Shown: positions 8,947-16,817, counted from the first letter of the stretch. The stretch: DNA of 51,087 nt from an uncultured Clostridia bacterium (GCA_934121905.1 CAKOVI010000011.1:1-51087); one strand, 5' to 3'. The notes: generated by a model not told the origin, from the sequence alone. Made by a program: numbers and translations.

Positions 8947-9573
8947 TTATTTAGAGTATAGCTCTACTATTAAATGCTCTTCTATTGGAATATCTATATC
9001 TTCTCTTGCAGCTAATCTGATAACTTTTCCACTTAATTTTTCATTATCTTTTTCTAACCATGCTGGAACTGGTCTTACTGAGTTTGCTTCAGCATTTGCT
9101 TTTATTGTGCTGTTATCTTTTTTGATTTCTCTTACTGTTATTACATCTCCAGCTTTTACTAAGTATGATGGGATGTTTACTTTCTTTCCGTTTACTTCAA
9201 ATTGTCCATGGTTTACCATTTGTCTAGCTTCTGCTCTTGATACTCCATATCCTAATCTGTAAACTACATTGTCTAATCTACTTTCTAATATTTGTAATAG
9301 GTTTTCACCTGTTATACCTTTTTTGTTTGAAGCCATAGCAAAGTATTTTCTAAATTGCTTTTCTCCAACTCCATAATATGATCTTGTTTTTTGTTTTTCT
9401 CTTAATTGTGTTCCGTATTCAGAAAGCTTTGAATTCTTTTGACCGTGGTCTCCAGGTGCATAGTTTCTTCTTGATATACTACATTTATCTGAATAACATC
9501 TTTCACCTTTTAAGAATAATTTGCATCCTTCTCTACGGCAAACACGACATTGAGCGTCTTTATATCTTGACAT
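8947..9573 (-). CDS. rpsD: 30S ribosomal protein S4 (zinc-binding type)
   Basis: The start is the ATG of MSRYKDAQ. An earlier in-frame GTG is part of the ribosome site GAGGTG and is not used in my reading. The product has 208 residues. Cysteines 9, 12, 26 and 31 form the zinc-binding N-terminus of the cysteine-containing S4 form, and an S4 RNA-binding domain follows (ESRLDNVVYRLGYGVSRAEARQMVNHG). S4 is a primary 16S rRNA binding protein and in many bacteria represses its own operon. Confidence 0.97.
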   Translation of the reverse strand: MSRYKDAQCRVCRREGCKLFLKGERCYSDKCSISRRNYAPGDHGQKNSKLSEYGTQLREKQKTRSYYGVGEKQFRKYFAMASNKKGITGENLLQILESRLDNVVYRLGYGVSRAEARQMVNHGQFEVNGKKVNIPSYLVKAGDVITVREIKKDNSTIKANAEANSVRPVPAWLEKDNEKLSGKVIRLAAREDIDIPIEEHLIVELYSK

Positions 9574-9602
9574 TTCTAATTTCACCTCTTTATATTTTTT
9601 TG

Positions 9603-9743
9603 TTATTTAACAAATTTAACAACTATTGATGCAACACTTACTATTAGTACTAAAGCTACTATTATTTTAAAAGCTAACATCAATATTGATAAAGTTTTAT
9701 TTGCCTTTATCTCATTATTTGTTTTTACTTCATTATTTTCCAT
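9603..9743 (-). CDS. Small single-pass membrane protein inside the ribosomal operon
   Basis: This is a 46-residue reading frame, ATG preceded by AAAGGAAATGATAAT, between rpsK and rpsD. The first 20 residues are polar (MENNEVKTNNEIKANK), followed by one hydrophobic helix (about residues 22-42) and FVK at the end. It has no family I recognise. Spacing is tight: it begins 17 bp after the rpsK stop and ends 30 bp before the rpsD start. A longer in-frame version would overlap rpsK and lacks support. Confidence 0.55.
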   Translation of the reverse strand: MENNEVKTNNEIKANKTLSILMLAFKIIVALVLIVSVASIVVKFVK

Positions 9744-9759
9744 ATTATCATTTCCTTTA

Positions 9760-10155
9760 TTAAACTCTACGTCTTTTTGGTGGTCTGCAACCATTGTGTG
9801 GTATTGGTGTTACGTCTTTTATTGAACTTATTTCTAATCCTGCTGTTTGAAGAGCTCTTATTGCAGCTTCTCTTCCTGAACCAGGACCTTTAACAAATAC
9901 TTCAACAGTTTTTAAACCATGTTCCATTGCTTTTTTAGCAGCTGTTTCTGCAACTTCTCCTGCTGCAAATGGTGTGCTTTTTCTAGAACCTTTAAATCCA
10001 AGTCCTCCAGCGCTTCCCCATGCTATAACATTTCCTGCAACATCTGTAACAGATACTATTGTATTGTTAAAGCTTGAGTGAATGTGTGCTGCTCCTCTTT
10101 CAATGTTTTTTCTATTTCTTTTTGTAACTGTTTTTCTTGTTACGTTTTTAGCCAT
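9760..10155 (-). CDS. rpsK: 30S ribosomal protein S11
   Basis: A 131-residue protein with the family's hallmarks: ERGAAHIHSSFNNTIVSVTD, GSAGGLGFKGSRKSTPFAA, and the basic C-terminus IPHNGCRPPKRRRV. It binds 16S rRNA at the platform near the mRNA exit. The ribosome site AGGAGG lies upstream of the ATG with a rather long spacing. Follows rpsM. Confidence 0.98.
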   Translation of the reverse strand: MAKNVTRKTVTKRNRKNIERGAAHIHSSFNNTIVSVTDVAGNVIAWGSAGGLGFKGSRKSTPFAAGEVAETAAKKAMEHGLKTVEVFVKGPGSGREAAIRALQTAGLEISSIKDVTPIPHNGCRPPKRRRV

Positions 10156-10226
10156 TGTCTTAACTTACCTCCTCTTTTTTGGTAATGAAAGCTTTTATTG
10201 CTTTCTTGATTTTATCGCTTTATTTA

Positions 10227-10595
10227 TTATTTTTTGCTTTTACTTACAACTTTTCTTGGACCTTTTCTTGTACGAGCATTAGTTTTTGTTCTTTGTCCTC
10301 TTACAGGTAGTCCTCTTCTATGTCTTAATCCTCTATAGCATCCGATTTCTGTTAATCTTTTGATGTTTAATGCTATTTCTCTTCTTAAATCTCCTTCAAC
10401 TTTGTAGTTTTCGTCGATTTCTTTTCTTATTAAATTAACTTGATCATCTGTTAAATCTTTAACTCTGATGTCTGGGTTTATTCCAGTTTTTGCTAATATT
10501 TTTTGAGAACTTGTTAAACCTATACCATATATGTATGTTAGTCCTATTTCTACCCTTTTTTCTTTAGGTAAATCTACTCCTGATATACGAGCCAT
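10227..10595 (-). CDS. rpsM: 30S ribosomal protein S13
   Basis: A 122-residue protein: ARISGVDLPKEKRVEIGLTYIYGIG at the start, RGLRHRRGLPVRGQRTKTNARTRKGP near the basic end. S13 sits at the head of the small subunit and contacts the P-site tRNA and L5. A ribosome site GGAGGTG precedes the ATG. Confidence 0.98.
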   Translation of the reverse strand: MARISGVDLPKEKRVEIGLTYIYGIGLTSSQKILAKTGINPDIRVKDLTDDQVNLIRKEIDENYKVEGDLRREIALNIKRLTEIGCYRGLRHRRGLPVRGQRTKTNARTRKGPRKVVSKSKK

Positions 10596-10873
10596 GTTCT
10601 AATTACACCTCCAAATTTTTTGTAGTTATGTTTTATTTTTTTATTTTTTCATAAGCTTTTACCCTACCGCTTAAAGGTGAAATGCATTTAATAAAATAAA
10701 TCGGATTGTTTTTATTTTACTAAATCTTTAAGTTTTTTGGTAAATATATATATACACAAATAGATAATTTTCAGCCGCTACCTATTTTGTGTTATAAACT
10801 ATTAAAATAAAATACTGCATATGCTTTTTTTGCATACACATCTGTCAATTCATTTTTATGTATTTGTTCAAAA
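10596..10873. other. 278-bp spacer between rpmJ and rpsM
   Basis: These two genes are normally almost adjacent. I see no gene in the spacer. On the minus strand it holds TTGACA followed by a small inverted repeat (TATGC, seven A, GCATA), a TATATATATA run and a TAGGGTAAAAGCTTATG segment. It may carry an internal promoter or leader, but no convincing -10 box sits at the right distance from the TTGACA. Confidence 0.4.
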
Positions 10874-10987
10874 TTACCCTTGTCTTTGTTTGTGTTTAGG
10901 GTTTTCGCAAATTACTCTGATTACACCTTTTCTTTTGATTACCTTACATTTGTCGCATATTTTTTTTACTGATGGTCTTACTTTCAT
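10874..10987 (-). CDS. rpmJ: 50S ribosomal protein L36
   Basis: A 37-residue protein: MKVRPSVKKICDKCKVIKR at the start and a basic end, with the zinc ribbon C11/C14/C27/H32 of the C+ form of L36. An ATG three codons upstream (MSE-) is in frame, but homologues start at MKVRPSVK, and AAAGGA lies 8 bp before that ATG. Located between infA and rpsM as expected. Confidence 0.96.
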   Translation of the reverse strand: MKVRPSVKKICDKCKVIKRKGVIRVICENPKHKQRQG

Positions 10988-11015
10988 TTCACTCATTCCT
11001 TTCTATATTTGATTG

Positions 11016-11234
11016 TTATTTAGCTCTCCAAGTAATTCTGCCACGATTTAAATCATATGGTGACATTTGTACTTTTACTTTATCACCTGTTAAAATTTTT
11101 ATGTAGTTCATTCTTAGCTTTCCAGAAATAGTTGCTAATATTTGATGTCCATTTTCTAATTCTACTTTGAATGTTGTATTAGGTAATGTTTCTACAACTT
11201 TTCCTTCTAATTCTATTAAATCTTCTTTAGCCAA
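11016..11234 (-). CDS. infA: Translation initiation factor IF-1
   Basis: A 72-residue single S1-type OB-fold domain (EGKVVETLPNTTFKVELENGH, ILTGDKVKVQMSPYDLNRGRI), exactly the family length. IF-1 occupies the ribosomal A site during initiation. It lies between map and rpmJ. The leader before it holds a possible structured element. Confidence 0.98.
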   Translation of the reverse strand: MAKEDLIELEGKVVETLPNTTFKVELENGHQILATISGKLRMNYIKILTGDKVKVQMSPYDLNRGRITWRAK

Positions 11235-11280
11235 ATTCTCGCCTCCTTAAAGAGCTATTTTTTCTATGAAAATAAATTAA

Positions 11281-11361
11281 GGTAAAGCTTTTGTAATTTG
11301 AAGCTTTTATGTAACGTTGATTTCATTACATATTTCCCCTATTATCCACAATAGCTTTACC
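11281..11361 (-). promoter_or_regulatory. Possible structured leader upstream of infA
   Basis: The outer arms GGTAAAGCT and AGCTTTACC (9 bp) enclose about 63 bases. Inside, TATGTAA and TTACATA form a second stem with an 11-base loop. The element lies between the map stop and the infA ribosome site. It has no clear T tract, so a simple terminator is less likely. Function unknown. Confidence 0.4.
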
Positions 11362-11375
11362 ATTATATCGCAAAT

Positions 11376-12146
11376 TTATTTTATTGTCAATATTTTTGGC
11401 TCATTTTCTGTGATTAAAATTGTATTTTCATAATGTGCTGCCAAACTTCCGTCATCTGTTACAATTGTCCATCCATCATCAAGTTCCCAAATGTCTGGTT
11501 TTCCTTGAATTACCATAGGCTCGATACATAGAGTCATACCTGGTTCTATTCTTATTCCTTTTCCTGCTTTTCCGTAATTTGGTATTCCTGGATCTTCATG
11601 CATTTCTTTTCCTATTCCATGTCCTTGAAATTCTTTTAAAACTGAAAATCCTTGTGATTTTACATATTCTCCAACTGCGTGTGAAATATCTCCTATTCTA
11701 AACCCGGGTTTTGCAAATTTTAAACCTTCGAAAAATGCTTGTTTTGTAACTTCAACTAATCTTTTAGCTTCTGGCGATACATTTCCTACCATAAATGTAC
11801 GTGCAGCATCTCCGTGAAATCCATTTTTTAAGGCTACTGTATCTACACTTACTATATCTCCATCTTTTATTATATGATTTTTATGAGGTATTCCATGTAT
11901 TACTTCATCATTTACAGAAATACATGTTGATGCTGGAAATTTAGGTACTCCTCTTATTCCTGGGTCATACCCTATTTGAGCAGGGATTGCCCCTAAACTT
12001 CTCATTATTTTTTCTGCTTCTTGGTCTAGTTCATATGTTGAAACTCCAGGTCTTACTTTCTTTTCTAGTTGTTCGTAAAATTCTGCAACTATTTTACATA
12101 CATCTTTCATTAATTCAATTTCTTTTTTTGACTTTATTGTAACCAT
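11376..12146 (-). CDS. map: Methionine aminopeptidase, type I
   Basis: Removes the initiator methionine from nascent proteins. The 256 residues include all five metal ligands: D102, D113, H176, E209 and E240, plus the substrate histidine H84 (NDEVIHGIPH). No N-terminal zinc-finger extension is present. Gene order adk-map-infA is canonical. Confidence 0.97.
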   Translation of the reverse strand: MVTIKSKKEIELMKDVCKIVAEFYEQLEKKVRPGVSTYELDQEAEKIMRSLGAIPAQIGYDPGIRGVPKFPASTCISVNDEVIHGIPHKNHIIKDGDIVSVDTVALKNGFHGDAARTFMVGNVSPEAKRLVEVTKQAFFEGLKFAKPGFRIGDISHAVGEYVKSQGFSVLKEFQGHGIGKEMHEDPGIPNYGKAGKGIRIEPGMTLCIEPMVIQGKPDIWELDDGWTIVTDDGSLAAHYENTILITENEPKILTIK

Positions 12147-12168
12147 TTTTTTGCCTTCTTTCTAATTC

Positions 12169-12828
12169 CTATTTATTTTTTATATAGTTTACAATATCTT
12201 TTGCAGCATCTACACCTAGTCTATTTATTGCTACACTTACTTCTTCATCTCTTACTATTCCTTTTTCAGCGTAGAAATCTATAACTGGCTTTGTTTGTGT
12301 GAAGAATGTGTCTAGCCTTAATTGTAGTTTTTCCCTTGTATCATCAACTCTTTTTGTTAATGGTACTTTGCAATCATCACATAATTCTCCTTCTTTTGGT
12401 TTGTTTAATACCATGTTATATACTCTTTTACATTTTGGGCATTCTCTTCTTGCTAAAACTCTTTCTATTATTTCTTCTGTTGGTGTTGTTAGGTTTACTA
12501 CTAAATCTACTTTCGTATTTTTTTCTGATAAGATTTTGTCTAGCTCTTCTGCTTGTGCTAGATTTCTTGGGTATCCATCTAGGATAAATCCGTTTTCGCA
12601 ATCTTGTTCATTTAGTCTATTTTTTACCATTTCATTTGTTACTTCGTCTGGAACTAGCTTTCCTTCGTCTGCATATTTTGTTGCTATTTTTCCAAGTTCT
12701 GTTCCTTCTTTTATGTTTTTTCTGAATATTTCTCCTGTTGATATGTGTGGTATATTTAGTTCATCCTTTATAAGACCTGCTACTGTTCCTTTTCCTGTTC
12801 CTTGGGCTCCCATCATTATAATATTCAT
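12169..12828 (-). CDS. adk: Adenylate kinase with zinc-binding lid
   Basis: Interconverts ATP + AMP and 2 ADP. The P-loop is GAQGTGKG (residues 7-14); the AMP site has DGYPRN; the lid domain has four cysteines (C130, C133, C150, C153) that bind zinc as in Gram-positive enzymes. Length 219, the long form. In most Firmicutes secY is directly upstream; here it is not. Confidence 0.97.
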   Translation of the reverse strand: MNIIMMGAQGTGKGTVAGLIKDELNIPHISTGEIFRKNIKEGTELGKIATKYADEGKLVPDEVTNEMVKNRLNEQDCENGFILDGYPRNLAQAEELDKILSEKNTKVDLVVNLTTPTEEIIERVLARRECPKCKRVYNMVLNKPKEGELCDDCKVPLTKRVDDTREKLQLRLDTFFTQTKPVIDFYAEKGIVRDEEVSVAINRLGVDAAKDIVNYIKNK

Positions 12829-12899
12829 GTTTTTGTCTCCTTTTCGTTTTATTTTTTGACATAGGTATTTTATCCCTTTTTGGGCTAAAAGTCAACTGT

Positions 12900-13343
12900 T
12901 TATAAAACTTTTCCCTCTTCATAACATGCATACATGTATTCAGGACTTTCATAATACATGCTACTATTATAGTTATCTATTTTTTCAATTATCCAAGATT
13001 CTAAAACTTCTATCAACGTATCTATATACTTTTCCTCACTTTGAGCCACTTTCACTATCAATCTTTGATAAACTCTTCCAATTTCCCAAAATGATGGAAC
13101 TCTATATTCACAGTTCAACATTACATCATAGTTTCCAGTTTTTATTTCAGCTTTCTCTATGAATTCTTCTGCTACCTCTTCTATATTTTCCGAATGATAT
13201 ACTTCAGCTAAATTATAAATTTTATTTATCGTTTCTTTTCCTAATTTTCCTACTACGTATTTTTTAGTGTTTTTTGTTTTTCTTGCAATATATTCAATTA
13301 AACTACATACAAAAAATAAATCATTATTTTTTTGTGGTTCCAT
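12900..13343 (-). CDS. Partner protein of the DUF3990 gene (DUF3791-like N-terminus)
   Basis: A 147-residue protein beginning MEPQKNNDLFFVCSLIEYIARKT; the start is chosen because GGAGG lies upstream, while an in-frame TTG six bases earlier lacks support. The N-terminal 70 residues are helical and resemble the small DUF3791-type proteins that often accompany DUF3990 genes. The C-terminal half (VPSFWEIGRVYQRLIVKVAQ) is helical and unrecognised. It overlaps the preceding gene by 20 bp, so the two are translated together. I infer a role as antitoxin or accessory subunit. Confidence 0.6.
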   Translation of the reverse strand: MEPQKNNDLFFVCSLIEYIARKTKNTKKYVVGKLGKETINKIYNLAEVYHSENIEEVAEEFIEKAEIKTGNYDVMLNCEYRVPSFWEIGRVYQRLIVKVAQSEEKYIDTLIEVLESWIIEKIDNYNSSMYYESPEYMYACYEEGKVL

Positions 13344-13803
13344 TTTCAATTTCCTCCGCCCCTATAAACTTAATACACTTTAGTGCTTCTTCTGTACAGA
13401 ATACTATTTGGTGTGTTGGATGATTAAATTTAGCAAGTTCCCAAAATGCATCTCTTGTTATTTCACGTGACATTAAAGCTGATATATAGTTGTATATTTG
13501 GTCATCTGCCATCGCTCCTATTACAATATCATAATTATGCTCTTTTCCATTTCGACAATCTATTATAAAATCTAGCCATTCTTCGGTCATCAATGTGAAT
13601 TCCTTACTATTTAAGTTAGGATTTTCATCATATTCATATTTATTTAAGAATGATGTATCATATTTTTGTGCCCATTTTTTTGCTTGTTTTTCTAATATTG
13701 TACAATAAAACCCAGTTCCAAAGTCTTTATTAAATTTTCCTTTTATTATTTTGGGTTCTTTTACTTCACAGTAACTTCCATGATATATTATTTGTTTTGA
13801 CAT
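13324..13803 (-). CDS. DUF3990-family protein, probable ADP-ribosyltransferase-like toxin
   Basis: A 159-residue protein starting MSKQIIYHGS, with ribosome site GAGAGG. His8 in the YHGS motif and Tyr33 in FGTGFYCT match the first two motifs of H-Y-E type ADP-ribosyltransferase folds; a third motif may be around HQIVFCTEE (residues 131-139). The assignment to DUF3990 comes from these motifs and from the partner gene; catalysis is inferred. Together with the overlapping partner it forms a likely toxin-antitoxin or defence pair, inserted upstream of adk where secY is usually found. Confidence 0.65.
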   Translation of the reverse strand: MSKQIIYHGSYCEVKEPKIIKGKFNKDFGTGFYCTILEKQAKKWAQKYDTSFLNKYEYDENPNLNSKEFTLMTEEWLDFIIDCRNGKEHNYDIVIGAMADDQIYNYISALMSREITRDAFWELAKFNHPTHQIVFCTEEALKCIKFIGAEEIENGTTKK

Positions 13804-13913
13804 TTTTTCCTCTCTTTCTTGCAAGTATATTTTAACAAATTTTTTTTTAAAATACAAGTTGTTTATAAAATTTGAGTTAACAACCAATTTTAAATATACA
13901 TACTTTCCACATA

Positions 13914-14288
13914 CTAAGTTTGAACCACTCTATCTCTATATTTCAAAGTTTTTATTATTCTTTCTTTGGGTTCATAAATTTTGAATTCAAAATATTTTGA
14001 AAATTTATGTGCTTCTAATAATTTTCTAAATGTTATTGCTGGTATAAAAATATTTATATATTTATTTTTATATGAAAATCTTACAAAGAACTTCTGAGTT
14101 GAAATTTCTGCATCTATTTTGTTTATCACATTTAATCTTATATTTTTATTTGCATATAAAATAAGTCTTAATGTTTCAAACATACTTTTTCTTATTTCAC
14201 TTGCTAAAGCATATTTTTCCACTTCAGGATATTTTATTAAAATATTATATCCATATTCTACTAAATCTATATCATATTTTTTATACAT
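13914..14288 (-). CDS. Avd-like accessory protein of a diversity-generating retroelement
   Basis: A 124-residue protein. Residues 1-78 match the helical Avd pattern: YGYNILIKYPEVEKYALASEIR, SMFETLRLILYANK, then INKIDAEISTQKFFVRFSYKNKYI. Avd is a basic four-helix bundle that binds the DGR reverse transcriptase and is needed for mutagenic retrohoming. The C-terminal 45 residues (FRKLLEAHKFSKYFEFKIYEPKERI) do not look like the usual fourth helix, so the gene may be altered. It lies downstream of three prepilin-like genes, two with DGR-type variable ends. No reverse transcriptase follows; a DUF3990 module does. Confidence 0.65.
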   Translation of the reverse strand: MYKKYDIDLVEYGYNILIKYPEVEKYALASEIRKSMFETLRLILYANKNIRLNVINKIDAEISTQKFFVRFSYKNKYINIFIPAITFRKLLEAHKFSKYFEFKIYEPKERIIKTLKYRDRVVQT

Positions 14289-14306
14289 AAAGCAACGAAA
14301 AAATGA

Positions 14307-14343
14307 GGGTAGAAATTAGTCTTGCACAAGCTAATTTTTACCC
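14307..14343 (-). terminator. Hairpin upstream of avd
   Basis: On the minus strand GGGTA, AAATTAG and a 12-base loop are mirrored by CTAATTT, TACCC with one unpaired base, followed by TCATTTTTT. It could end transcription from the prepilin gene or attenuate avd; it ends only about 20 bp before the avd start. Confidence 0.5.
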
Positions 14344-14728
14344 TTATTTTTTAATTTACTTTTGCAATAGGCTCTAATTTAACAAGAACCTACTTTTGCA
14401 TTTTAACTAACTATAGATTTTATCATCTTCCGTTAATATATATTTTTTTTAGTCCATTCTCGGGGCTTAAACACTTTTCAAACGCTTAAAATTCCATATC
14501 CATTGATACTGCTGCTTTTTTGTCAATTTTTTCCAAAAAAGTTTCGTACATTTTTTATTCCTTTATTCTCAACGCTTTCAAGCGTTTTACCTTTTTCTTT
14601 TTTGTTCGCCCGTCTAAGTCCATATGCCGCTATTTTAAAGGCTTTTAAGCTTTTTTATTATTTTTTTGCATTTTTTAGAAAAAAGCGTATATTTCAACGT
14701 TTCCCTTGCGTTTTATTATGTAAAGTAT
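14344..14728. other. Non-coding stretch between avd and the RCC1-repeat gene
   Basis: No reading frame is convincing. It contains a 40-bp near-copy of the 3' end of the adjacent RCC1-repeat gene (at 14411-14450, compare 14748-14788) and a short palindrome AACGCTT/AAGCGTT near 14570. This is where a DGR template repeat could have been; I found no adenine-rich copy of the variable regions here. Confidence 0.5.
14411..14450 (-). repeat. Remnant of an RCC1-gene 3' end
   Basis: The sequence matches the final codons of the neighbouring RCC1-repeat gene (encoding KKIYILTEDDKIYS) with only a few changes, then diverges and hits a stop. It is best explained as the leftover tail of a second, mostly deleted copy. 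Confidence 0.6.
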
Positions 14729-16588
14729 TTACTCTGGAGGGGTCCAGCTATAGATTTTATCATCTTCTGTTAATATATATATTTTTTTATATTTCACATA
14801 TTCATATTGTAAACATTTTATTTTAGCATTATTATCTTTTAAGAATCCTCGTATATTATTCCAACAAATTGGAATTCTCGTCTTATCAATATCTCCTCCT
14901 CCTCTTAAATTCCCACTTCCCCAATAATATACCATTCCTGTTGACGTTTTAGCATATACATCATAATCACTGAAAAAATATAATTCTTCAACATTGGTTA
15001 GTGCATTTATCTTCACAGGTTCATATATACAAGAGTCTCTGTCATTGCCAATTCCAAGCACACCGTCTGAATTATTTCCCCAAGCATATATTTCTCCATT
15101 TTTATTTTTTGCATATATGCTATTTCCTAAGTTATATATTTTTTCAACATTTGTTAACCCATTTACTTTTACAGGTTCAACTATCCATTCGTCACTATCA
15201 TTACCAATTCCAAGTGAACCGTCTGCGTTATATCCCCAAGCATATATTTCTCCATTGTTATTTTGGGCATATAAACTACGAATATCATCATAAAAACTAT
15301 ATATTTTTTCAATATTAATTAAATTATCCATTTTTTCAATAACACTTTTCATATTTTCGTTGTCTACATCTATATAGATATGATATACAATTTTATCCTT
15401 TCCTAAAACATATGTATCATCTCCAGTCACAAATATTTTATCAACATCTCTTAAATTTTCAATTTTAGATGGTATATAATAATCTTCTTCATTTTCTTTA
15501 AGTTGTATTCCTGGAGCATACCCACAGCAATATACATCTCCCTCTTTAGTCTTGAAATACACTCCTCTACCTATTTTACTCAAATATATATCATCAACAT
15601 TTGCTAATCCATTTACTTTTACAGGTTCAGCTATCCATTCGTCACTGCCATTACCAATTCCAAGTGAACCGTCTGCGTTGTTATCTCCCCAGGCATATAC
15701 ATTTCCATCTTTTGTTTTTGCATATACACATCTGTAACCAAAGTATATTTTTTCAATATTATTTACTCCATTTAATTTTATAGGAACCTCTTGTTTATTC
15801 GTACTTCCTATTCCTAATCCTCCTGTCTCTTTTCCATTTACTCCCCACACATATACTTCTCCATTTTCTGTTATTGCATAATAATTTTCTTCATTTTCTT
15901 CTATCTTTACAATATTTGATAATTCGTTTATTTTTATTGGATTCTCTTGATAAGATGATGTACTGTTTATTCCTAGTTGACCATAATTCTTTCCCCAAGC
16001 ATATACATCTCCTTCATTATTAATAATATAGCGACTTCCATTATCATAATTATACGAATTCTTTACCTTTCCTACTTGGCTTACTTCTTCCTTAATAGTA
16101 ACTTCTCTCCAATAACCCTCCATAACATCTTCATTTTCATTCATTTCGACTAACTTTCCGCTTTCTGTAATTCCATAGTCTCCAACCATTTTCACTATTT
16201 TATTACTTGAGCTTTCATCTTGATTTAGGCTAGTTACACTTCCATTTCGTTCAATATTATATTTTTTATATTCTCCTGTATAAGTCCATGGACCATCACC
16301 TTGCAAGTTTCCTTTTAATCCATTATTAGTTAATGCTGTCTTTAGATTATCTGTTGATATTACTCCTAATCCTTGTGTTAAAGCGTCTGATACAGAAATT
16401 TTTACAATTTCTTCCTCTTGTGATATTCCTGTTTTTCCTTTTGCCTCACTTGCCCTTGTTAATATTCCATTTTGTCCTGTTAACATACTTATGCTTATTC
16501 CTGCTAATATTAATAGAACAATAATTGTAACCACAAGTGCTATTAATGTTATGCCTTTGTCTTTTCTGAATTTTTTCATTAAATTCAT
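14729..16588 (-). CDS. Prepilin-like protein with RCC1 beta-propeller repeats
   Basis: A 619-residue protein. The N-terminus MNLMKKFRKDKG is followed by ITLIALVV and a hydrophobic helix, a prepilin signal cleaved after Gly12; the usual Glu at +5 is replaced by Ala. A pilin-like helix and linker run to about residue 150. The rest is a series of RCC1-type repeats (VYAWGDNNADGSLGIGN, IYAWGYNADGSLGIGN, IYAWGNNSDGVLGIGN), a seven-bladed propeller used for binding. The start is the ATG behind GGAGGAGG; the upstream in-frame extension belongs to the leader. It shares its promoter, leader and first 30-odd codons with the next gene. Confidence 0.85.
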   Translation of the reverse strand: MNLMKKFRKDKGITLIALVVTIIVLLILAGISISMLTGQNGILTRASEAKGKTGISQEEEIVKISVSDALTQGLGVISTDNLKTALTNNGLKGNLQGDGPWTYTGEYKKYNIERNGSVTSLNQDESSSNKIVKMVGDYGITESGKLVEMNENEDVMEGYWREVTIKEEVSQVGKVKNSYNYDNGSRYIINNEGDVYAWGKNYGQLGINSTSSYQENPIKINELSNIVKIEENEENYYAITENGEVYVWGVNGKETGGLGIGSTNKQEVPIKLNGVNNIEKIYFGYRCVYAKTKDGNVYAWGDNNADGSLGIGNGSDEWIAEPVKVNGLANVDDIYLSKIGRGVYFKTKEGDVYCCGYAPGIQLKENEEDYYIPSKIENLRDVDKIFVTGDDTYVLGKDKIVYHIYIDVDNENMKSVIEKMDNLINIEKIYSFYDDIRSLYAQNNNGEIYAWGYNADGSLGIGNDSDEWIVEPVKVNGLTNVEKIYNLGNSIYAKNKNGEIYAWGNNSDGVLGIGNDRDSCIYEPVKINALTNVEELYFFSDYDVYAKTSTGMVYYWGSGNLRGGGDIDKTRIPICWNNIRGFLKDNNAKIKCLQYEYVKYKKIYILTEDDKIYSWTPPE

Positions 16589-16641
16589 TTCTTCATCCTC
16601 CTCCTTTTTCTTCGGTATTTCTGCTTTAAAAGAACGCCAAA

Positions 16642-16689
16642 AAGCACACAAAATAAGCCTATTAATTTATAGGTTTATTTTGCGTGCTT
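16642..16689 (-). terminator. Terminator-like hairpin in the leader, copy 1
   Basis: Two 21-base arms pair with one G-U and one mismatch, loop of six bases, and end in TTTTT (16639-16643). The hairpin lies between the leader peptide and the structural gene, so it could attenuate transcription. The T tract is short, so termination may be partial. Confidence 0.55.
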
Positions 16690-16719
16690 ATTATATTTAT
16701 AATTTCTTTATTTGCTAAG

Positions 16720-16785
16720 TTATCCGTGTGTGTGTGTGTGTGTGTGTACTCCTGCAAGGGTTTCAGCGTCTTTTTTCATTTGCAT
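16720..16785 (-). CDS. Leader peptide containing an (AC)n repeat tract, copy 1
   Basis: A 21-codon reading frame: MQMKKDAETLAGV, then HTHTHTH and G, stop. It begins with the same GAGGTATAAAATGCAAATG ribosome site and start that serve as the true start of the third prepilin gene. The His-Thr run is encoded by an 11-unit AC repeat; a change in repeat number would shift the frame of the peptide. It ends before the terminator-like hairpin. That it is translated is inferred. Confidence 0.55.
   Translation of the reverse strand: MQMKKDAETLAGVHTHTHTHG
16726..16747 (-). repeat. Dinucleotide repeat (AC)11, copy 1
   Basis: Eleven perfect AC units on the minus strand within the leader. Tracts of this type are prone to slipped-strand length change. 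The same number of units is present in copy 2. Confidence 0.95.
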
Positions 16786-16817
16786 TTTATACCTCTTTTT
16801 ATTTTTATTCTATATAT

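Noticed and set aside
10820..10870. Promoter built on TTGACA upstream of rpsM
   Set aside because: No acceptable -10 hexamer lies 16-18 bp downstream; kept only as a comment on the spacer.
12299..12859. 186-codon plus-strand frame opposite adk
   Set aside because: Antisense to adk; its Ser/Phe/Leu-rich product mirrors the adk codons.
14289..14728. DGR template repeat between the prepilin gene and avd
   Set aside because: No segment here resembles the variable regions with adenines restored; only a copy of the RCC1 gene tail was found.
16720..16785. Histidine-operon style attenuation through consecutive His codons
   Set aside because: The His codons come from a dinucleotide repeat and alternate with Thr; no amino-acid biosynthesis gene follows, so sensing of histidine supply is unlikely.
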